The notes below the pieces were generated by a model. That model had not been told where the DNA came from. It did not search any database and saw nothing but the letters and a program-made list of their open reading frames with translations. Positions 22,961-36,200 of a stretch of 64,000 bases of DNA are shown here, piece after piece (the first letter of the stretch is position 1; every line of letters begins with the position of its first letter). Source of the stretch: Sympetrum striolatum (Eukaryota; Arthropoda; Insecta; Odonata; Libellulidae); the NCBI GenBank assembly GCA_947579665.1, contig OX388347.1, positions 26,342,562 through 26,406,561 on the forward strand. The letters run 5' to 3'. The translations under genes were made by a program, and so were the position numbers.

Positions 22961-25929
22961 AGGTTATGTAATGTATTGCATCATTCTCTGCGAAAGAAAA
23001 CAGACATTGCTGATTCTCCATCCCCAACGCAAACTATTGAATGTACCGCGAAGCTATATAGAACTAGGGTATTCTCGGAAGAAGAATATCAATTGTCGCA
23101 ACATTTAATTTATAACAATAATACATATTTATCATAAATAATATACATATTAAATTATTTAATGAATAATTAAAAACAATAATTTAGGAACTATCTTAAT
23201 TTTTAATTGATAATGCAAGTATTAAGCGTCTCTTATTATTGTTATCTATTTGAATCCATTTAATTTTTATGTACCTGACAATGTTTTCTTTTGGATTATT
23301 TCCATTATATTCATGCAAATATTACAATTTAATTTACAGTTTCGGCATAACTGGATTACTTAAATGAAATTATAATTTCTTAAATTTTATTTTGACTCTT
23401 GCGAATGATAATTTCATTCCTTCATTTACCTGAATTTATTTTCTCCTCGATTATTTCTGTCATTACCGCGCAGTTTATTTAGTATTTTCACACATCTAAA
23501 TTACCTTAAACGATATCTTTAAAAATTAATTTCTACTTTAATTACGAAAAACCAGTTATTATAATGATAAGCTGGCTTTTCCCACAACATTTTAAGGTGG
23601 TGTATTATTCGTATCATACTAGTGCTTTCGGTATATTTGTTTTATTGAAGAATAGTTGAAAAAACCCATGTTTGCGGAAATAATTTACCAACTACGATTT
23701 TTAGATTTTGAACTAAATTAAATTTCCGAAGTCCGATAAATTAGGTATGGAAACAATAAAAACTGAAAAACCCGGATTTTTCATTGCGTGAATCATGTTG
23801 AGCCCACTGCAGCTTCCTTACAAAAGAATCATTATTTGCTCAAGATGAAGATTTTTACGCAATAATTTGCTATCCTCGGCTACACATGTATAAGCATTGC
23901 ACGGTAACCTTACATTCATTGGGGAAAAGATTTAAAGAAACACTATTTTCAACAGTACACGAAAGAAAAGTTCTGAGATATACTTTTTAATTTGCTATAT
24001 AAACTAGAATTAAATTATATAAGATAATTAAATACGCTAGGATTAGAGATTAAGTATCTTTGAAATCAAATGTAGGTTCAAGAAAATATAAGAAAGAAAA
24101 AAGATGTAAATTTTCTACAAATGGGAATTGAAAATCAACTCGCCTGAATAGAGATAAAACGGTCACAAATAAATACTGCTTCTTTAAGATTTTTCAACTG
24201 TTTCACACTTTAAAAAACTTACGGATGATAAGAAAAGTAATTTCCCTGAACAGTAAAGCAAAGAAAACTTGTTCTTACTATGTTAACCAATCTCTCATAA
24301 AATAAGTAACTTCTACTCCGATTTTGAGGGGTCTAAAATAATGGCCAATATAAGAGTAATAAGAGAAGGCTACTTCAGCGTTACATTTTACGGTGTACGT
24401 GGCTGGAAATAGCTCATATCATAAATATAATAGCGACAAACGGTGCTTCACTTTCAAAATAATGTTCCCAAAATACCCAAAGGATTATAAAGTACGCGGG
24501 AAAACTGGAGGGTTTCAAATGTCATACCGAAATTTAACGATAATTTAATGACGTTAAAAGAAGATGTTTAAAAGTAAAAATATATCCCTGATCGACTTTT
24601 TCGGAAATTATGCACGACAAAATACGACTCATTATAGCTAATGATTTATTAACTTAGGAGTTCTCCAAAATATAAAATCATTTTGCTGAAAATTTCAAAC
24701 TGACTTCGTTTTATGATGATTATTACTAGATATATCATCAAGTCAGAACGGAGTGTACCTAAATATTGTAAAATTCCATTATGGATTTCGATCGTCGCCA
24801 TCGTTTCTAAGACACATCGAGAAATAAAAGAGATCATTTACATAATAAAATGGAAAGAGATTGCAAATGGATAGGTAAAACAAAAAAGATGGATTTATGA
24901 ATTACCTCGATAACTCCTGGTAGCATGACTGTCAGGGAGATTTTGTATATATAGAATAAAGGAAATTATGCAACCTGATAAAATACAAGGAATTCAAAAT
25001 ATATACTATGGCCTAAAATTATTGATCCAAACTCTTTGAAAAATAAAATTTCCAGAATCATCTTTCGCGTGTTAATAATTCCCTGGGTCGATTCCTAAAA
25101 CCTTAAGTTTGCCAGTGAACATTTTCTTTCGAAGAAAAGTGAAGGTGGGAGAAGAGGCAAACCATTCTTGAACTTTTAAAACGGACCTTGGTTATTGATT
25201 AATGTCGATTACAAAATATATCATATCCGTATTGTCCTATATCATATTCGACTTCGACAAGGGGTCCGGAAGTATCCTAGCGAAACCCCGTGTGTCAAGC
25301 TCACGTCATAAATAAAATCTGATTATCACACAATTCATCAAGGAGTTTGATGGTATTGTAAAGTCTAAGCTAAAATATTGAGTGCCTTGCGGAATAATGT
25401 AAAAATGATGGTATGCAACTATTTAAGTAAGACTTTCTGTTGCTTAAAGAGGATAGCTTATAATATTTTTCACATTTAAAATTCAGACAGTCTGTTTCAT
25501 GATTTGCGATGTGTTCGTATGTAATATTTTAATTATTTGCATTGTGCAAATTTAAAATTGCTCTACTTGTATATAACCTTTCATTGCATACTGTGTTGTA
25601 ATTTTATTACATTAATTTGGAATAACTGTTAACGCTTGATAATAATATAGATAACTTAATTCATTATCCTATGGAATATTTATTATCATGTGATACTCTT
25701 CAAAGGAAGTTGATTGAGTAAACTATTGAGGAGATGTAATGTCTCTAAAAGTAAAGGCAAAATAATACAGCATAAAACTAACGCCTAGATTTTGAAGCAC
25801 AGCTTCCAATGTCTAAGTCACTAAAACCTAAACAGTTCCTAAGATGACAAGATAACCTTCGCATTACCTCAAGAGGAAACTCCGAATTTAAAGAAAATAT
25901 TCCGTAAGCAGCAGTCTGCTGATGTAAGT
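22961..25929. other. A+T-rich non-coding DNA, nothing recognised
   Basis: Very A+T-rich around 23100-23600. Only an imperfect small stem-loop near 23550-23580 was noted. No repeat family copies were spotted. Confidence 0.5.
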
Positions 25930-26560
25930 CGACAGAAGCGCGTGCTTCTTGATACCTTCGGTGAGGGGGGTTGGAAAACCCTTGGCCTAGACGGGCGTAG
26001 GAGCGGGTGAATCCCCGTGAAAACAGGACAGCTTCCAGGAAAAATCAGCGAGGTCTAGTGTCCGAGGCAGAAATGAAAGTCGGCCGAAGGAGGAAAAACG
26101 AAGAGACTTTTAACGCGCGCGCAGCATCCACCTTTCGGTCCGGGGAAACCCGCGCTCTTTTTATTTGATCCGAGCAACGAAAGGAAAGGCGAGACAGAGA
26201 AAGGAAGAGAGAGAATACGTGGGCTGTCAACCCACGTCCAGAAATCTCCAACCGTCTGGAGTGAAAAAAAGACGAAATGGCCGCCTACCTTCCACCCGTG
26301 CCAAAATCATCCTGCATTCCCTTTCAGGCCCTTGTCTGCTCGACCATGGAGATCTTTTTTTGGGCGAAACAGCTGCTGCCAGACTTCCTCCATATAGGCA
26401 ACGAATATATAAATAAAACTGGTGTGCAAAAAATTATTGCGCGCTCCGAAGTCTCTTATTTAAAGACAAAGAGAAGGTTGAAATGCGCGACCGCTAATTC
26501 AAGAGGATGCAGAAGGAATGGCGACTTATAAGGCAGTTTCAATCGCTGTAAGTATATAAA
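25930..26560. other. G+C-rich, CpG-bearing island 2
   Basis: It contains a run of CG dinucleotides near 26112-26121 and a perfect 7-bp stem (ACGTGGG...CCCACGT, 26217-26237). A plus-strand ATG in good translation context (AAATGGCC, about 26276) opens an 84-codon frame to 26531. A splice-donor-like CGCT|GTAAGTAT follows about 18 bp after its stop. The peptide starts MAAYLPPVPKSS and matches nothing I know. A promoter with a short untranslated or non-coding first exon is one reading; coding is not supported. Confidence 0.35.
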
Positions 26561-28559
26561 TAGCGTAACAGATGTCTGTTTGTAAAGTCAACCTGCAAGC
26601 CGGTTTCAAACTCAATTACTAGACTGCAAGTTGGCCCTTGATGTATAAAATTACACTTATCATGGCAATCAATAGAAATTTTACAATTTAAATTCGGAAT
26701 TATTCATACGTACGTAGTCCTTATATAACCGAAGCTATAAAAAAATTAAATGAAACATATTTTTCTCTACCCAATACTAAAATATTATTTTAGAGTACTT
26801 ACATAGATTAGAAGATATTTCTAAATTTTAAAGGGAAAAGCATCACTATCCAGCTTTTATCACACTAAGATGCTTTCTACTTCCGACCACTAGAATTCAC
26901 ATTATTTGTAGCAAAAAGATTTATTGCAGAATTTTAGAGTTGCAGAGTTTATAAGTTTAAACTCTGGATTATTATAAATCAGAGTTTGCACACAATCGAC
27001 TGAGATGCTAAATAAAGTAAGTGAACTAGAGAAAAAAATCTTAATCTACAGATAATTTCATAGAGAAGAAAATTCTGCAGTTAATTTCCGATAAATTAGT
27101 CAGGGAAGTACGAAAACATTTGAATATTGAGGCAGTAGTTGCACAAGTGAATGAATTACCATTGCCAAATAAGATATTTTATGGTAGTTTCCTTAGCCTC
27201 TATTCAAAACTTTTTTCTCAACAATCACTTCCAGAAAACCGACATCAATATCAAAATAGGACAATTTTTAAATTTCTTTGTATGATAAACATCCATGCGA
27301 TGCAAATTTCCATGAACACTTCCTTGGTCGAGGAAATTTTCTAGTTTAGGAACCTAAAAATATAATTGTAGTTAATGATGCTTAAATTTAAACGAAAGTT
27401 AAACCTAAGTAGCATTCGCTATGTACAATATAGGAAAGATTAAAAAAGTTTATAATGATTTATTCCAAAGTGAGAGATCAAGGAAGAGAGAATAGCAATG
27501 TAGGATTAAGTTCATGACGTGCTGGTTACATAACCATCAGGAGGCTATAGAAAGATTACCTTAATATCTTTTCTTCACTCGCCTATCAATTTCATTAACT
27601 GTTGACCATAATACGTATTCCTGATAAGACCATTGACTTCAGGTTAAAATCAAAGATTGTTTCAATATCGGTATTAAAATATTTCTTAAGGACTGTTCTA
27701 TTTGTAAACCAGGAAAATAAAATTATCACGAAGTTTATACTCATTTCAACTATAAATTAGAGCTCATTGGAAATCATTTGATAACAGACCAGATATATTT
27801 CATTTTTTTGGGTATTTCCCGATTGAAGGAAACTTAAATAATTGAAACCAACACCGGCAACTTTTATTGTGGTCCATCTTACTCATTATGTTGGGTTTTA
27901 TTTCGAAATGACTGAAAATTCAAAAACCACGAAGCATATTCCGCTCCTATCTCGGCTAATCAATTTTCTGGAGAATAGATGTCCAACACAACCTGCATTT
28001 CCCTTATTCTTCACTGACTGTTTTTTTTATAGCTGCCTTTCACCCGAGGAAAACTACGTCTAAGTCGGGTAAAAGCAATCAATTTGCTAATTTTAGACTA
28101 TTTCTGGCTACAATTATTCCCCACTCGAATTAAAAAAGTCAACTTAAGCCTATGAAACTATTTTAAGAATTCAAAAAGGGAAAGTTAAATTTCTCCAACA
28201 CAATTTAAATTACGAGAAAAAAATCTTATTCTTCTAGACGGTAGCGAGCGGGAAAGAATTTCTCAGTACAGAAATAAATGTAGTGCAGATTGAATTGAGG
28301 GAAGAACAAAGAAAAAGAACTCCGTAAACTTTTTTTCCCCATAAAAAACGAGAGTGTTTGGAATACGAGGACGTAAATGTTTTCGTACCCACCACTCCGT
28401 TTCCGTCTTGCAAATATTCCTTCGTGCCGAGTTCTAAATCAGTATATTTCCTACGCTGAAATATACCGAAAAATACGACTGGTTTAACTGAAAACGATTT
28501 TCCCCAGAAAGAGGAGGAGGAAATTGAGACGTTAGGAGGGACTCTGGAAGGACAAATCG
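26561..28559. other. A+T-rich non-coding DNA, nothing recognised
   Basis: A segment at 26590-26640 (GCAAGCCGGTTTCAAACTC) faintly recalls the CCGGTTTCAGCG motif of the retroposon at 14.2 kb, but the flanks do not align. Otherwise nothing stands out. Confidence 0.4.
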
Positions 28560-29050
28560 CAAATCTCGTGCGAGCGATTTGCCACGGGTCTTGTTTTTCG
28601 GCGTCCATAATCCCTGCGCTCTTATCATCAACACAATGGCGAACGGAATAAGCGATGATTCAGAGGGGGGCGGAACCCGCCCGACGCCCCCGCATTCACG
28701 GACCGGAAAACTAAAGTGGAGACGATTTTGATGCCCTTGGAAGTGAAAGAACGGTACGGACGGAGGGGTTGAAGGAAGTTCGCAATTTGGCCGGCACGTG
28801 CAGACCGATCTCTCTGCAACAGGGAAAGCGAAAGGGGAAGTGGGCAATCGCAAAGAGGGCCGCCCACGCCTCCGAAGGCCGAAAACAAACGAAAGCGCAG
28901 AGAATGAGCAAAGGGTGAAGATGGAAGGGCCGCTGACGCAAGTCGATTCGGTAAAGAGCGAAGGTGACGCTTCCAAGTGGCCTCAACAAACATCTCGGAA
29001 AGCGCGGAGAAAGCGATTCTTGGATGGACGCGATGAATAAGGGTCACTCT
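28560..29050. other. G+C-rich, CpG-bearing island 3
   Basis: This is one of the most G+C-rich stretches of the window, with a CACGTG E-box at 28795-28800. Three minus-strand frames (up to 180 codons, extending to 28434) and one plus-strand frame overlap here. The predicted peptides are rich in Arg, Ser and Pro with no motif, and the longest starts with TTG rather than ATG. I read the openness as a composition effect. A regulatory or promoter-like island is more plausible than a gene. Confidence 0.4.
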
Positions 29051-30940
29051 ACTCTGGCGTTAATATTTACCAAAGGGTGAAGTGGCAAACTTCGCCAGCT
29101 ATGATGGACTACCTTGGCACTACCATCACCAATTAACACATCAAGGACTGAGCTCCAATTCTCGTTTCAAGGGAGTTCTAATCCTTTTACAAAAAATTGG
29201 TGCATATGAAATTAAATTTCATCTTTCGTCGCTATTTATTATTTTTCTTTGCTCATGTGATGATTATGTACTGTTCTTAATATATCTCACGCTTTAACAT
29301 AATGTCTCATGTTTAACCAAGACCAAAAATATCATTGAAATTTTAATTCTATCCATTACGATTACAGCTCAAGGTATTTTCCTTCTAATTCCATCCTAGA
29401 TACTTCTGTTTCTATCATATTCTTCACTGCTCAAGACAAAATACAATAATAATACTATTCTAATAATACAATAAACTTCGAAATTTCGTGATACTGTGGA
29501 TATTTGGGCAAACATGCCACACACATACTTAAATAAATATAAGTTCTTACAGCAAATTAAATACAATATAACATAAAATCATTATATAATTATTATAGAG
29601 CAATATCGTTTATCTTATCGTAAAATGTGAAAGCTAATGAGTTTAAATAGTATATAATAATGAAAAAGAGAAATCAAGAGTTCATTTTAAAGAAATGCTC
29701 CAAAATGTATTCACTGAAGTATACTTGGTCAAATATAGTGAGAGCTACGTGAACTAGGAAGAGAGTGTTATACATAATTTCTTAATTTCTTAGGAATAAA
29801 TAATACATATCTTAACTTAAAAAGCGTTGATTGTGCTAAGAATAATTAATTTTCTACTAATATTAATCTCTCTGGAACCTTGGAAAAGTAATCATTCTAA
29901 ATTACTAAGACCTATATTTTCCACTTGAGAAATTATTTTATTCCATTTTGTTGCTGATAAGTTACCTTTTTGCGATTAAATTTCATCTTCTTCACCTTCC
30001 TAGCGTTCCTTACTTTTTAGTTAGCATTTATGCTAATACACACGACTAGAATCGGGGAAAGCTGGACATAAATAGAAAAGCGTTTATTTTGAAGACGGAC
30101 ATTGAAACTTCACATATTCACTGTAGAATAAATTTTGTTTACAACAATGCAAGTAATGTGCGTCGAATTTTGGTCGTTAAAATTATATAGGGGGTCAAAA
30201 TTCACCAAATTTTGCCAAAAATGTCGGTCTTACTAAGGGAGAGTCTCACTTTTGTCCGGGGATATTCATAACAATTTCTGTGGTGATTCAGGAAGTAGAG
30301 TAATGAGAAATTGAGTTGGAGTTCTTGTAAATAACCCTCTGTTTTTTTAAATAATTAATTGAATATTGATAATCGGATTGTATGCAACCTCGCATTACAC
30401 ACCCGCGCTATCCCAAATCTGAAGGAAATAACCTGCTGTTTGCGAGTTATTCTCAAATCGTTTTTCATTTTCTTTTGTTTTATTTTTCGTTGTTACTCAC
30501 TAGTAGACTTAACGGGAAATTTTTCCATTCTTACTCCCGATATCCGAACGAATAACCTTATTTCAAACAAATGAACTTCGATGACGCAGAGCCTCACGAA
30601 AAGGATGATGAATGATGGTTCGTAACATAGCTTTCTGCAATCCTTCGGTAATAATTGGTACTTATTACATTAGCTCTCGTCTTAAACTTTATAACAGTCC
30701 TACAAAATAGCATTTGCGCGAATTCAAGAGCGTGGTTTCTACGGCCGCTCCCAAAAGACCACTTTTCTATTTTCGCCCAGCTTTTTCGATTCTAGCCCAC
30801 TGTGCGACGTTGTGTGAATTAGAATACATGCTAACTAAAAGATTAAAAATGCTTGGAAGGTAAGAAGATGAAATTTAATTGCAAATAAATAATTTATCAT
30901 TAAGACAAATGGAAGAAAATAATATCCTAAGAGGAAAATC
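29051..30940. other. A+T-rich non-coding DNA, nothing recognised
   Basis: Strongly A+T-rich between 29300 and 29900. No repeat copies or structures were found. Confidence 0.5.
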
Positions 30941-31006
30941 TAGAGTTCCCTGAAAGTTTCGTTCGAATCCGTTTCCCACATACCTGGTGTTCCCCTTGTA
31001 AGTATT
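30941..31006 (+). repeat. Dispersed repeat, copy 1 (partner at 55105-55176)
   Basis: The block CCCTGAAAGTTTCGTTCGAA, then TCCGTTTCCCACA, then GGTGTTCCCCTTGTAAGTATT matches the reverse complement of 55105-55176 with only scattered substitutions and one small gap. No terminal structure or coding similarity was seen, so the class of element is unknown. Confidence 0.6.
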
Positions 31007-31934
31007 AGCAGCCTTAACCTGCTAACTCTCTAAATCGTTGAAATTCTTTCCAAGAAGGAGACTACTACTGCTAATAAAACTAAGAACCTGCCTTTACAGT
31101 TTAAGTATTTAGCTAACAGAAGATAGAGAGCTCCAAACTTCAAAAGCACATTTTCTCCTCCTCATTTATAAACAAATAAAAAACTATTTTCAAAAAACCT
31201 TTCTGGCAAAAGGATTTGAAAAAATCTGTTCCGACAGTTACGGGTTTTGAAAATGTTGCCTCGATGGGAAGTTTTACGGAACAAAGCTAGGTTGATTCAA
31301 CTGAAATCATTTTCCTCAATCAATAGAGAAATTAAATGTACGCACAAAATTTATCTCACAACCTTAGTCGCACGAGCATTATTTAGAAATACCTTGATTT
31401 AACAAGTAAAATAGTGGGATATCATTAGAATAAAATAATTAAGTAGAACCAAGGATGTCAGAAAGCTTACAGCATGATAAGTATAACTGCTTGAAAATTG
31501 AATTGACGCTATTCAAAAATTTTAGCACGCCTTAGATTACAAAATGGACCATATTTGGAAATGGAATATTTACCCAGAAGTGGTATTAGAATTCCGCAAC
31601 CCGTGATATACCATCTGAATTTGCGCTGAAATTTCTCAGTAATTTTCAAGACGAGATATAAAATCCTTAAGAATTTTGAATAAGAAATTAATTCAAGTAG
31701 CTGGAATTATTTTTATTATGCTTTAGCGGTTCTACAAAATATAAAATCATTAACTGACCCTCACTTATATTTAGCAGAAAATTGTAGACGAGTTGTGTAA
31801 ACTTGAGCAGGAGAAATTTTAAATATTCCGAATAATTAAAAAATTTGCAAATTGCAAAAAAGCACATTACATAAATTGTTGGTGCAGTACTGTTTCAGAA
31901 ATTTGAAGTCTAAAACGGAATTACCATAGAATTT
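31007..31934. other. A+T-rich non-coding DNA, nothing recognised
   Basis: No repeats, RNA-like structures or coding motifs were found. Confidence 0.45.
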
Positions 31935-32040
31935 CACAGATGCAACAGAGCCGACGGGAAAGAGATCCTGGGGGTCGTGGTCAAGACTAAGCCACTGGGT
32001 CAATCTTGGCCTCGGGGCTACCAATGAAAAGCCCCTAGAT
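31935..32040. other. Isolated G+C-rich patch with two adjacent hairpins
   Basis: In A+T-rich surroundings, GGTCAAGA (31978-31985) can pair with TCTTGGCC (about 32004-32011) with one G-U pair. CTCGGGGCT (32011-32019) can pair with AGCCCCTAG (32030-32038) with one mismatch. A minus-strand frame is open through the patch but has no recognisable motif and runs into low-complexity A+T-rich codons. It could be a fragment of a retroposon, a structured transcript piece, or chance. Confidence 0.35.
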
Positions 32041-32372
32041 CATATTCAATGATAATCACATTATTAACAAATTAAACATAATTACAAAACTTTATACGTT
32101 AACATGATCTATTCTTGATTATTTTAAAACATTTGGCATCCAGAGAACATCCGCATCTAATACTCTCAAATGAAGAAACTATGGAAATAAGTAAGGCATT
32201 AGGTAGTCATAATACGAGCGAATTGGCTGACACAAAGCTGAAAATTTATATCCGAGGAAATGATAGAATAACTATTCTTGGATAGCTAATTCAAAACTTC
32301 TTCATTGATATCAAATTGGAAATAAGAATATCAGATACATTTTAGCGTACGCATAAATCTAATATAAGGACA

Positions 32373-33246
32373 TACCGTATATGCTGGTGTATAAGTCGAC
32401 CTTTGAAGCCTAAAAAATTCTCTCAAAATCCAGGGGTCGACTTATACGCCGAGCATAAAATTTAACCCTTTACCACCGAGGGGTGAATAAGTGAAACTGC
32501 CTTGTTGTGCACAAACTCTCTCTCTCTCACTCACAGACACCACAATTATTTCTTACTTAAACTAATTTTTGGCAAATCTAATTAAACTAGATATCATATA
32601 AAAAATTTCATCGCGAAACAAATTATGGCCGAAAGTAAAAATGTAATGCCCTGCAAATATATTTAGAAAATAAATTTGACGAATATTTATTCTTCGCAAA
32701 TTATACTCATTTCTTTAGATGTATTTTTATTTTACAGAAATTTGATACTTATTTCGATATTTTCTTTTTACAATTGAAGATCAATAAGCACATCATGGTT
32801 TGTTTTTGTTTATATAATGGTTATAATTCGACTTATTGTTAGGAGTTAATGGAAGTTGTTTTAGCAGTGACGTGATTTGATATTACCACGCTATATTACC
32901 ATTATTTCTATAATAAATTTTTAATACCATTGTGTTTCTGTTTTGTAATACGTTTTTATTTGTGTAGCCTGAGTGATACCAACGAAAGAAACTTGTGTAA
33001 TATAAAGCAGAGGCAGGAAGTTGACATGGCAGCTAAAAATACAATTCTAGCGTCTTAATATCATGCAGTAAATATTCCTAAAGCTATCGTATATTTATGG
33101 ATACCGTAGTTTTTCTTCCTTAAAGAAAAAATTTGGGGAAGTGGTGTTGCCTTATATTTTTTGGTCGACTTATACGCTAAACAGGTTAAAACCTGAAATT
33201 CACCTAAACATTTAAGGGGTCGACTTATACGCCAGCATATATGGTA
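32373..33246. mobile_element. Non-autonomous TIR element, 870 bp, TA target site
   Basis: The element (32375-33244) is flanked by TA on both sides. The left end begins CCGTATATGCTGGTGTATAA. The right end, read inverted, begins CCATATATGCTGGCGTATAA, and the match continues through GTCGACC. The motif GTATAAGTCGACC occurs four times: at 32389 (plus), inverted at 32435, inverted at 33163 and inverted at 33218. The left end can therefore fold on itself, while the right end carries direct repeats. A (CT)n run lies near 32516-32530. There is no transposase frame, so the element must depend on one supplied in trans. TA duplication points to the Tc1/mariner superfamily in the broad sense (pogo/Tigger-like is my guess from memory). 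Confidence 0.8.
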
Positions 33247-36200
33247 TTAGTTGAAACATTTCAAACGCGCGGGTTAAGAAACGTCTTGTGACATACTTTA
33301 AATACCAACTGGCAAGGATCACATTGAAGTTCAATTAAACTAATTATACATACAATCACCATACTAAGTAAATTATTATTCCAAAACACATTTAATTTAA
33401 ATCAATCGTAAAAAATATAACATTTTTCTGGCAACAACATGGATTTATGGGTAGACACTATATTTCATAGGAAATATAGTGTTATACAAAATTCGATGCA
33501 ATTTTCTTTTCATTATGACGAATTAATTTAATTAAATATCAGTAAATAACAACAGTACTGTAATAGAATACTGGAAAGAAAAGTTTAGAATTGAATTAAG
33601 ATAGAAAGTTGATACATATGTATACATAATAGATCAAAAGAGCAGCAAAGAGTATATTCTAAATTACCCTCGAGAGTTTTCCAACATTCACCAGTATTTC
33701 CCAAAAGTATTACTGCATCAGTAGTAATTTTCATCATCTTCTTCATTTTATGGTGATTATCAAACGAGAGTAAATAATTTCTTCCGAATTTTTACAATTG
33801 TGTACAGAACCACTAATTTAACACTCTAAGTTCTAAGTGCTAAGTTCTTGCAATAGCTGTCAAGATTCGATATTCCGGTAAAACAGCCATTGATTGATCT
33901 GATAAGGTCCAAGTTCATGTTAAGTTAGAACCAATGTGCAGTGTATGTTCAGAGTATCATGATGGGTAGCACGGCCTGTCCTAAAAGTGTTAAATTGCTA
34001 TTCATTAGCATTCAAGAGTAGAGCCTACGCCTGAGAAAGCGGAAGTGGAGTAGAGCATATCTCACGCCTCACATATCTGATCGCTCATCAGCAACAGCAT
34101 TCATGAATACAACTGTCCAACAAAGACGCGGATGGCCTTTCACACGGGGAAATATATTCTGCATACCATATAAATTATGGGAAATGCAATAAAGGTCAAT
34201 GACTATTATATAAAAGTCATACTCAATTTACTCAATGAAAATGATTTAGAGGACATTAAGTGCATGATGGGACAGGCATTCTTTCGTATTTTGGCATAGT
34301 CCTCCACCTTGAACTTGACGAATGAAAGGCTGCAAGTAAATTCATACTTCAACCATAATAACTGATGGAAGTAATTTGGGAAGATATTGTACTCCATCGA
34401 GGGAATACTATGAATTTTAGGATGTATCGAATTCATAAAAATACCATAACACTTCAAATCATATTGTAATTGTATTCAATTTGTTTGCAAATACAAAAAC
34501 ATGCATGTGACTTTCAATTATTCTTATACCAACTGAATTTTATGCTTAGTAAATTCCATCATTATAATTTCCAAAGAAAACGAGAGAAAATTTCTCAATA
34601 AACAAATTTTACTTGGAGAGGCCTGATTATCAAATACCTAGAAAACGAAGATCTAGGGAAATATAAAACAGTATTATTAATTTCATAATTATATACTATA
34701 TTATACATAAAATACTATATTTACAATTCGTTCTAAAACTATTGCAACAAAGCAATGATGAGTTTAGTAAGCCTTTTATTGAGGTAGTGAGTCAATCAAA
34801 ATGAATTTAAAAAACAATAGGTACCTAAACAAATCGTCAAAAATCAGTCTTGAAGGACTTCCAGATGCATGTTAAAAAATTCATTTAGCCGCTTCAATTT
34901 GGGAGTTTGAACTACGCTGTGATGTAAATGAATTAGAATAATTTTGGAGTTTACTATTTGTTTTGCCCAATAAACAGAAAAATGTTGCACCATATTTATT
35001 TTCTGTAAAACATAAAAGCTATTCTATAAGAAAATTTTAAAAGTTCATCTAATTGAAATGTTAATAGAGATTAGAGCATTATTATAACTGCTTAAACCAA
35101 GCGAAAATGTTTTTGAAGGAAAACATCTTCAGTAATTGCTTTTTACAACCAGTGAATTAGATCATAGTATTAAGGAAGAGCTAAAGGCTCCGCAATCCTA
35201 ATTTCAATAGAAGAAAAATGAAAGTATTTTCTTGAATTTTTTGGTGAGAGCCGCTTGTAAGCTCTCGCAACATTGTAAGCGTAAAACTGAATAATAATGT
35301 AAAGAGTTGCTCTCCCACAAAGAAGTTTGGCTAATAAGGTGATGACGAGTCGTTATATGGTTTATGAAAGCTAATTAGGTTTGGAGAGGCGTGCCATGAA
35401 AGATAAGCAACCCACGTTGCTTTAAAATCAGTCAAAGTACTGACAATTTTCATTCACGTTGGGTTAAATCAAAAATTAAAATGGGGAGAAAATTATAGTC
35501 ATCCAAATTACTCAAAACGGATAATGCCAATCTAGTTCAACAACTACCACCAACTATCAAAACCAGTATGACCTTTTGGCCTGTAAATTTCTCCTTGAAG
35601 TGACCAAATATACGCTATTATATCTAACATAAGTAATTATAGCGGCACATATCATACACACAATTTTCGAATTATAATCAAGTGGTCTTGTCTTTTAATT
35701 AGCCTGACTTCCAAAACAATTCGTGGTGAACTTCTTGAATACGGAAACAAAGAGAAAGCTGGAAATAAAAACTTTCCCCGACCATCGAAAGTGGTTTGAA
35801 GCATATCCTGATTCACTCGCGAAACGTTTCAAGTGTAATTTTATACTATTGGGCTCAACTTTTTATTAAAGTATCAATGGAATAAAATATTGGAAGAAAA
35901 TATGTATATGAATAATACACACATACGGTAAGATGGAAAGTGAACACGTTCATTATTAAAATAGAGATTTCAAATACTTTACAAGCCTTTAGACTGCTGC
36001 CAGAATACATACATTTCAACAAAATCTACGGCAAATTGAAAATAAATTAAGTAAACAGGTTCCGAAAGAAGAATGGGTAAATTGATTGACAGAACAAGAT
36101 AAATTTGAAGGATTCGGAGATCAGTGATTCTCTATAAAACGCTTGATCAGGAATGGATATAAGGTTTGATACTCGAAGCGTTCAATCCAATTTCGGCCGT

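Noticed and set aside
26217..26237. 7-bp stem with 7-nt loop as a regulatory RNA hairpin
   Set aside because: Too short to distinguish from chance on its own; noted only within the CpG-bearing island.
28434..28976. 180-codon minus-strand open frame
   Set aside because: It starts at TTG, overlaps other long frames on both strands in a G+C-rich island where stops are rare, and its product is low-complexity with no recognisable domain.
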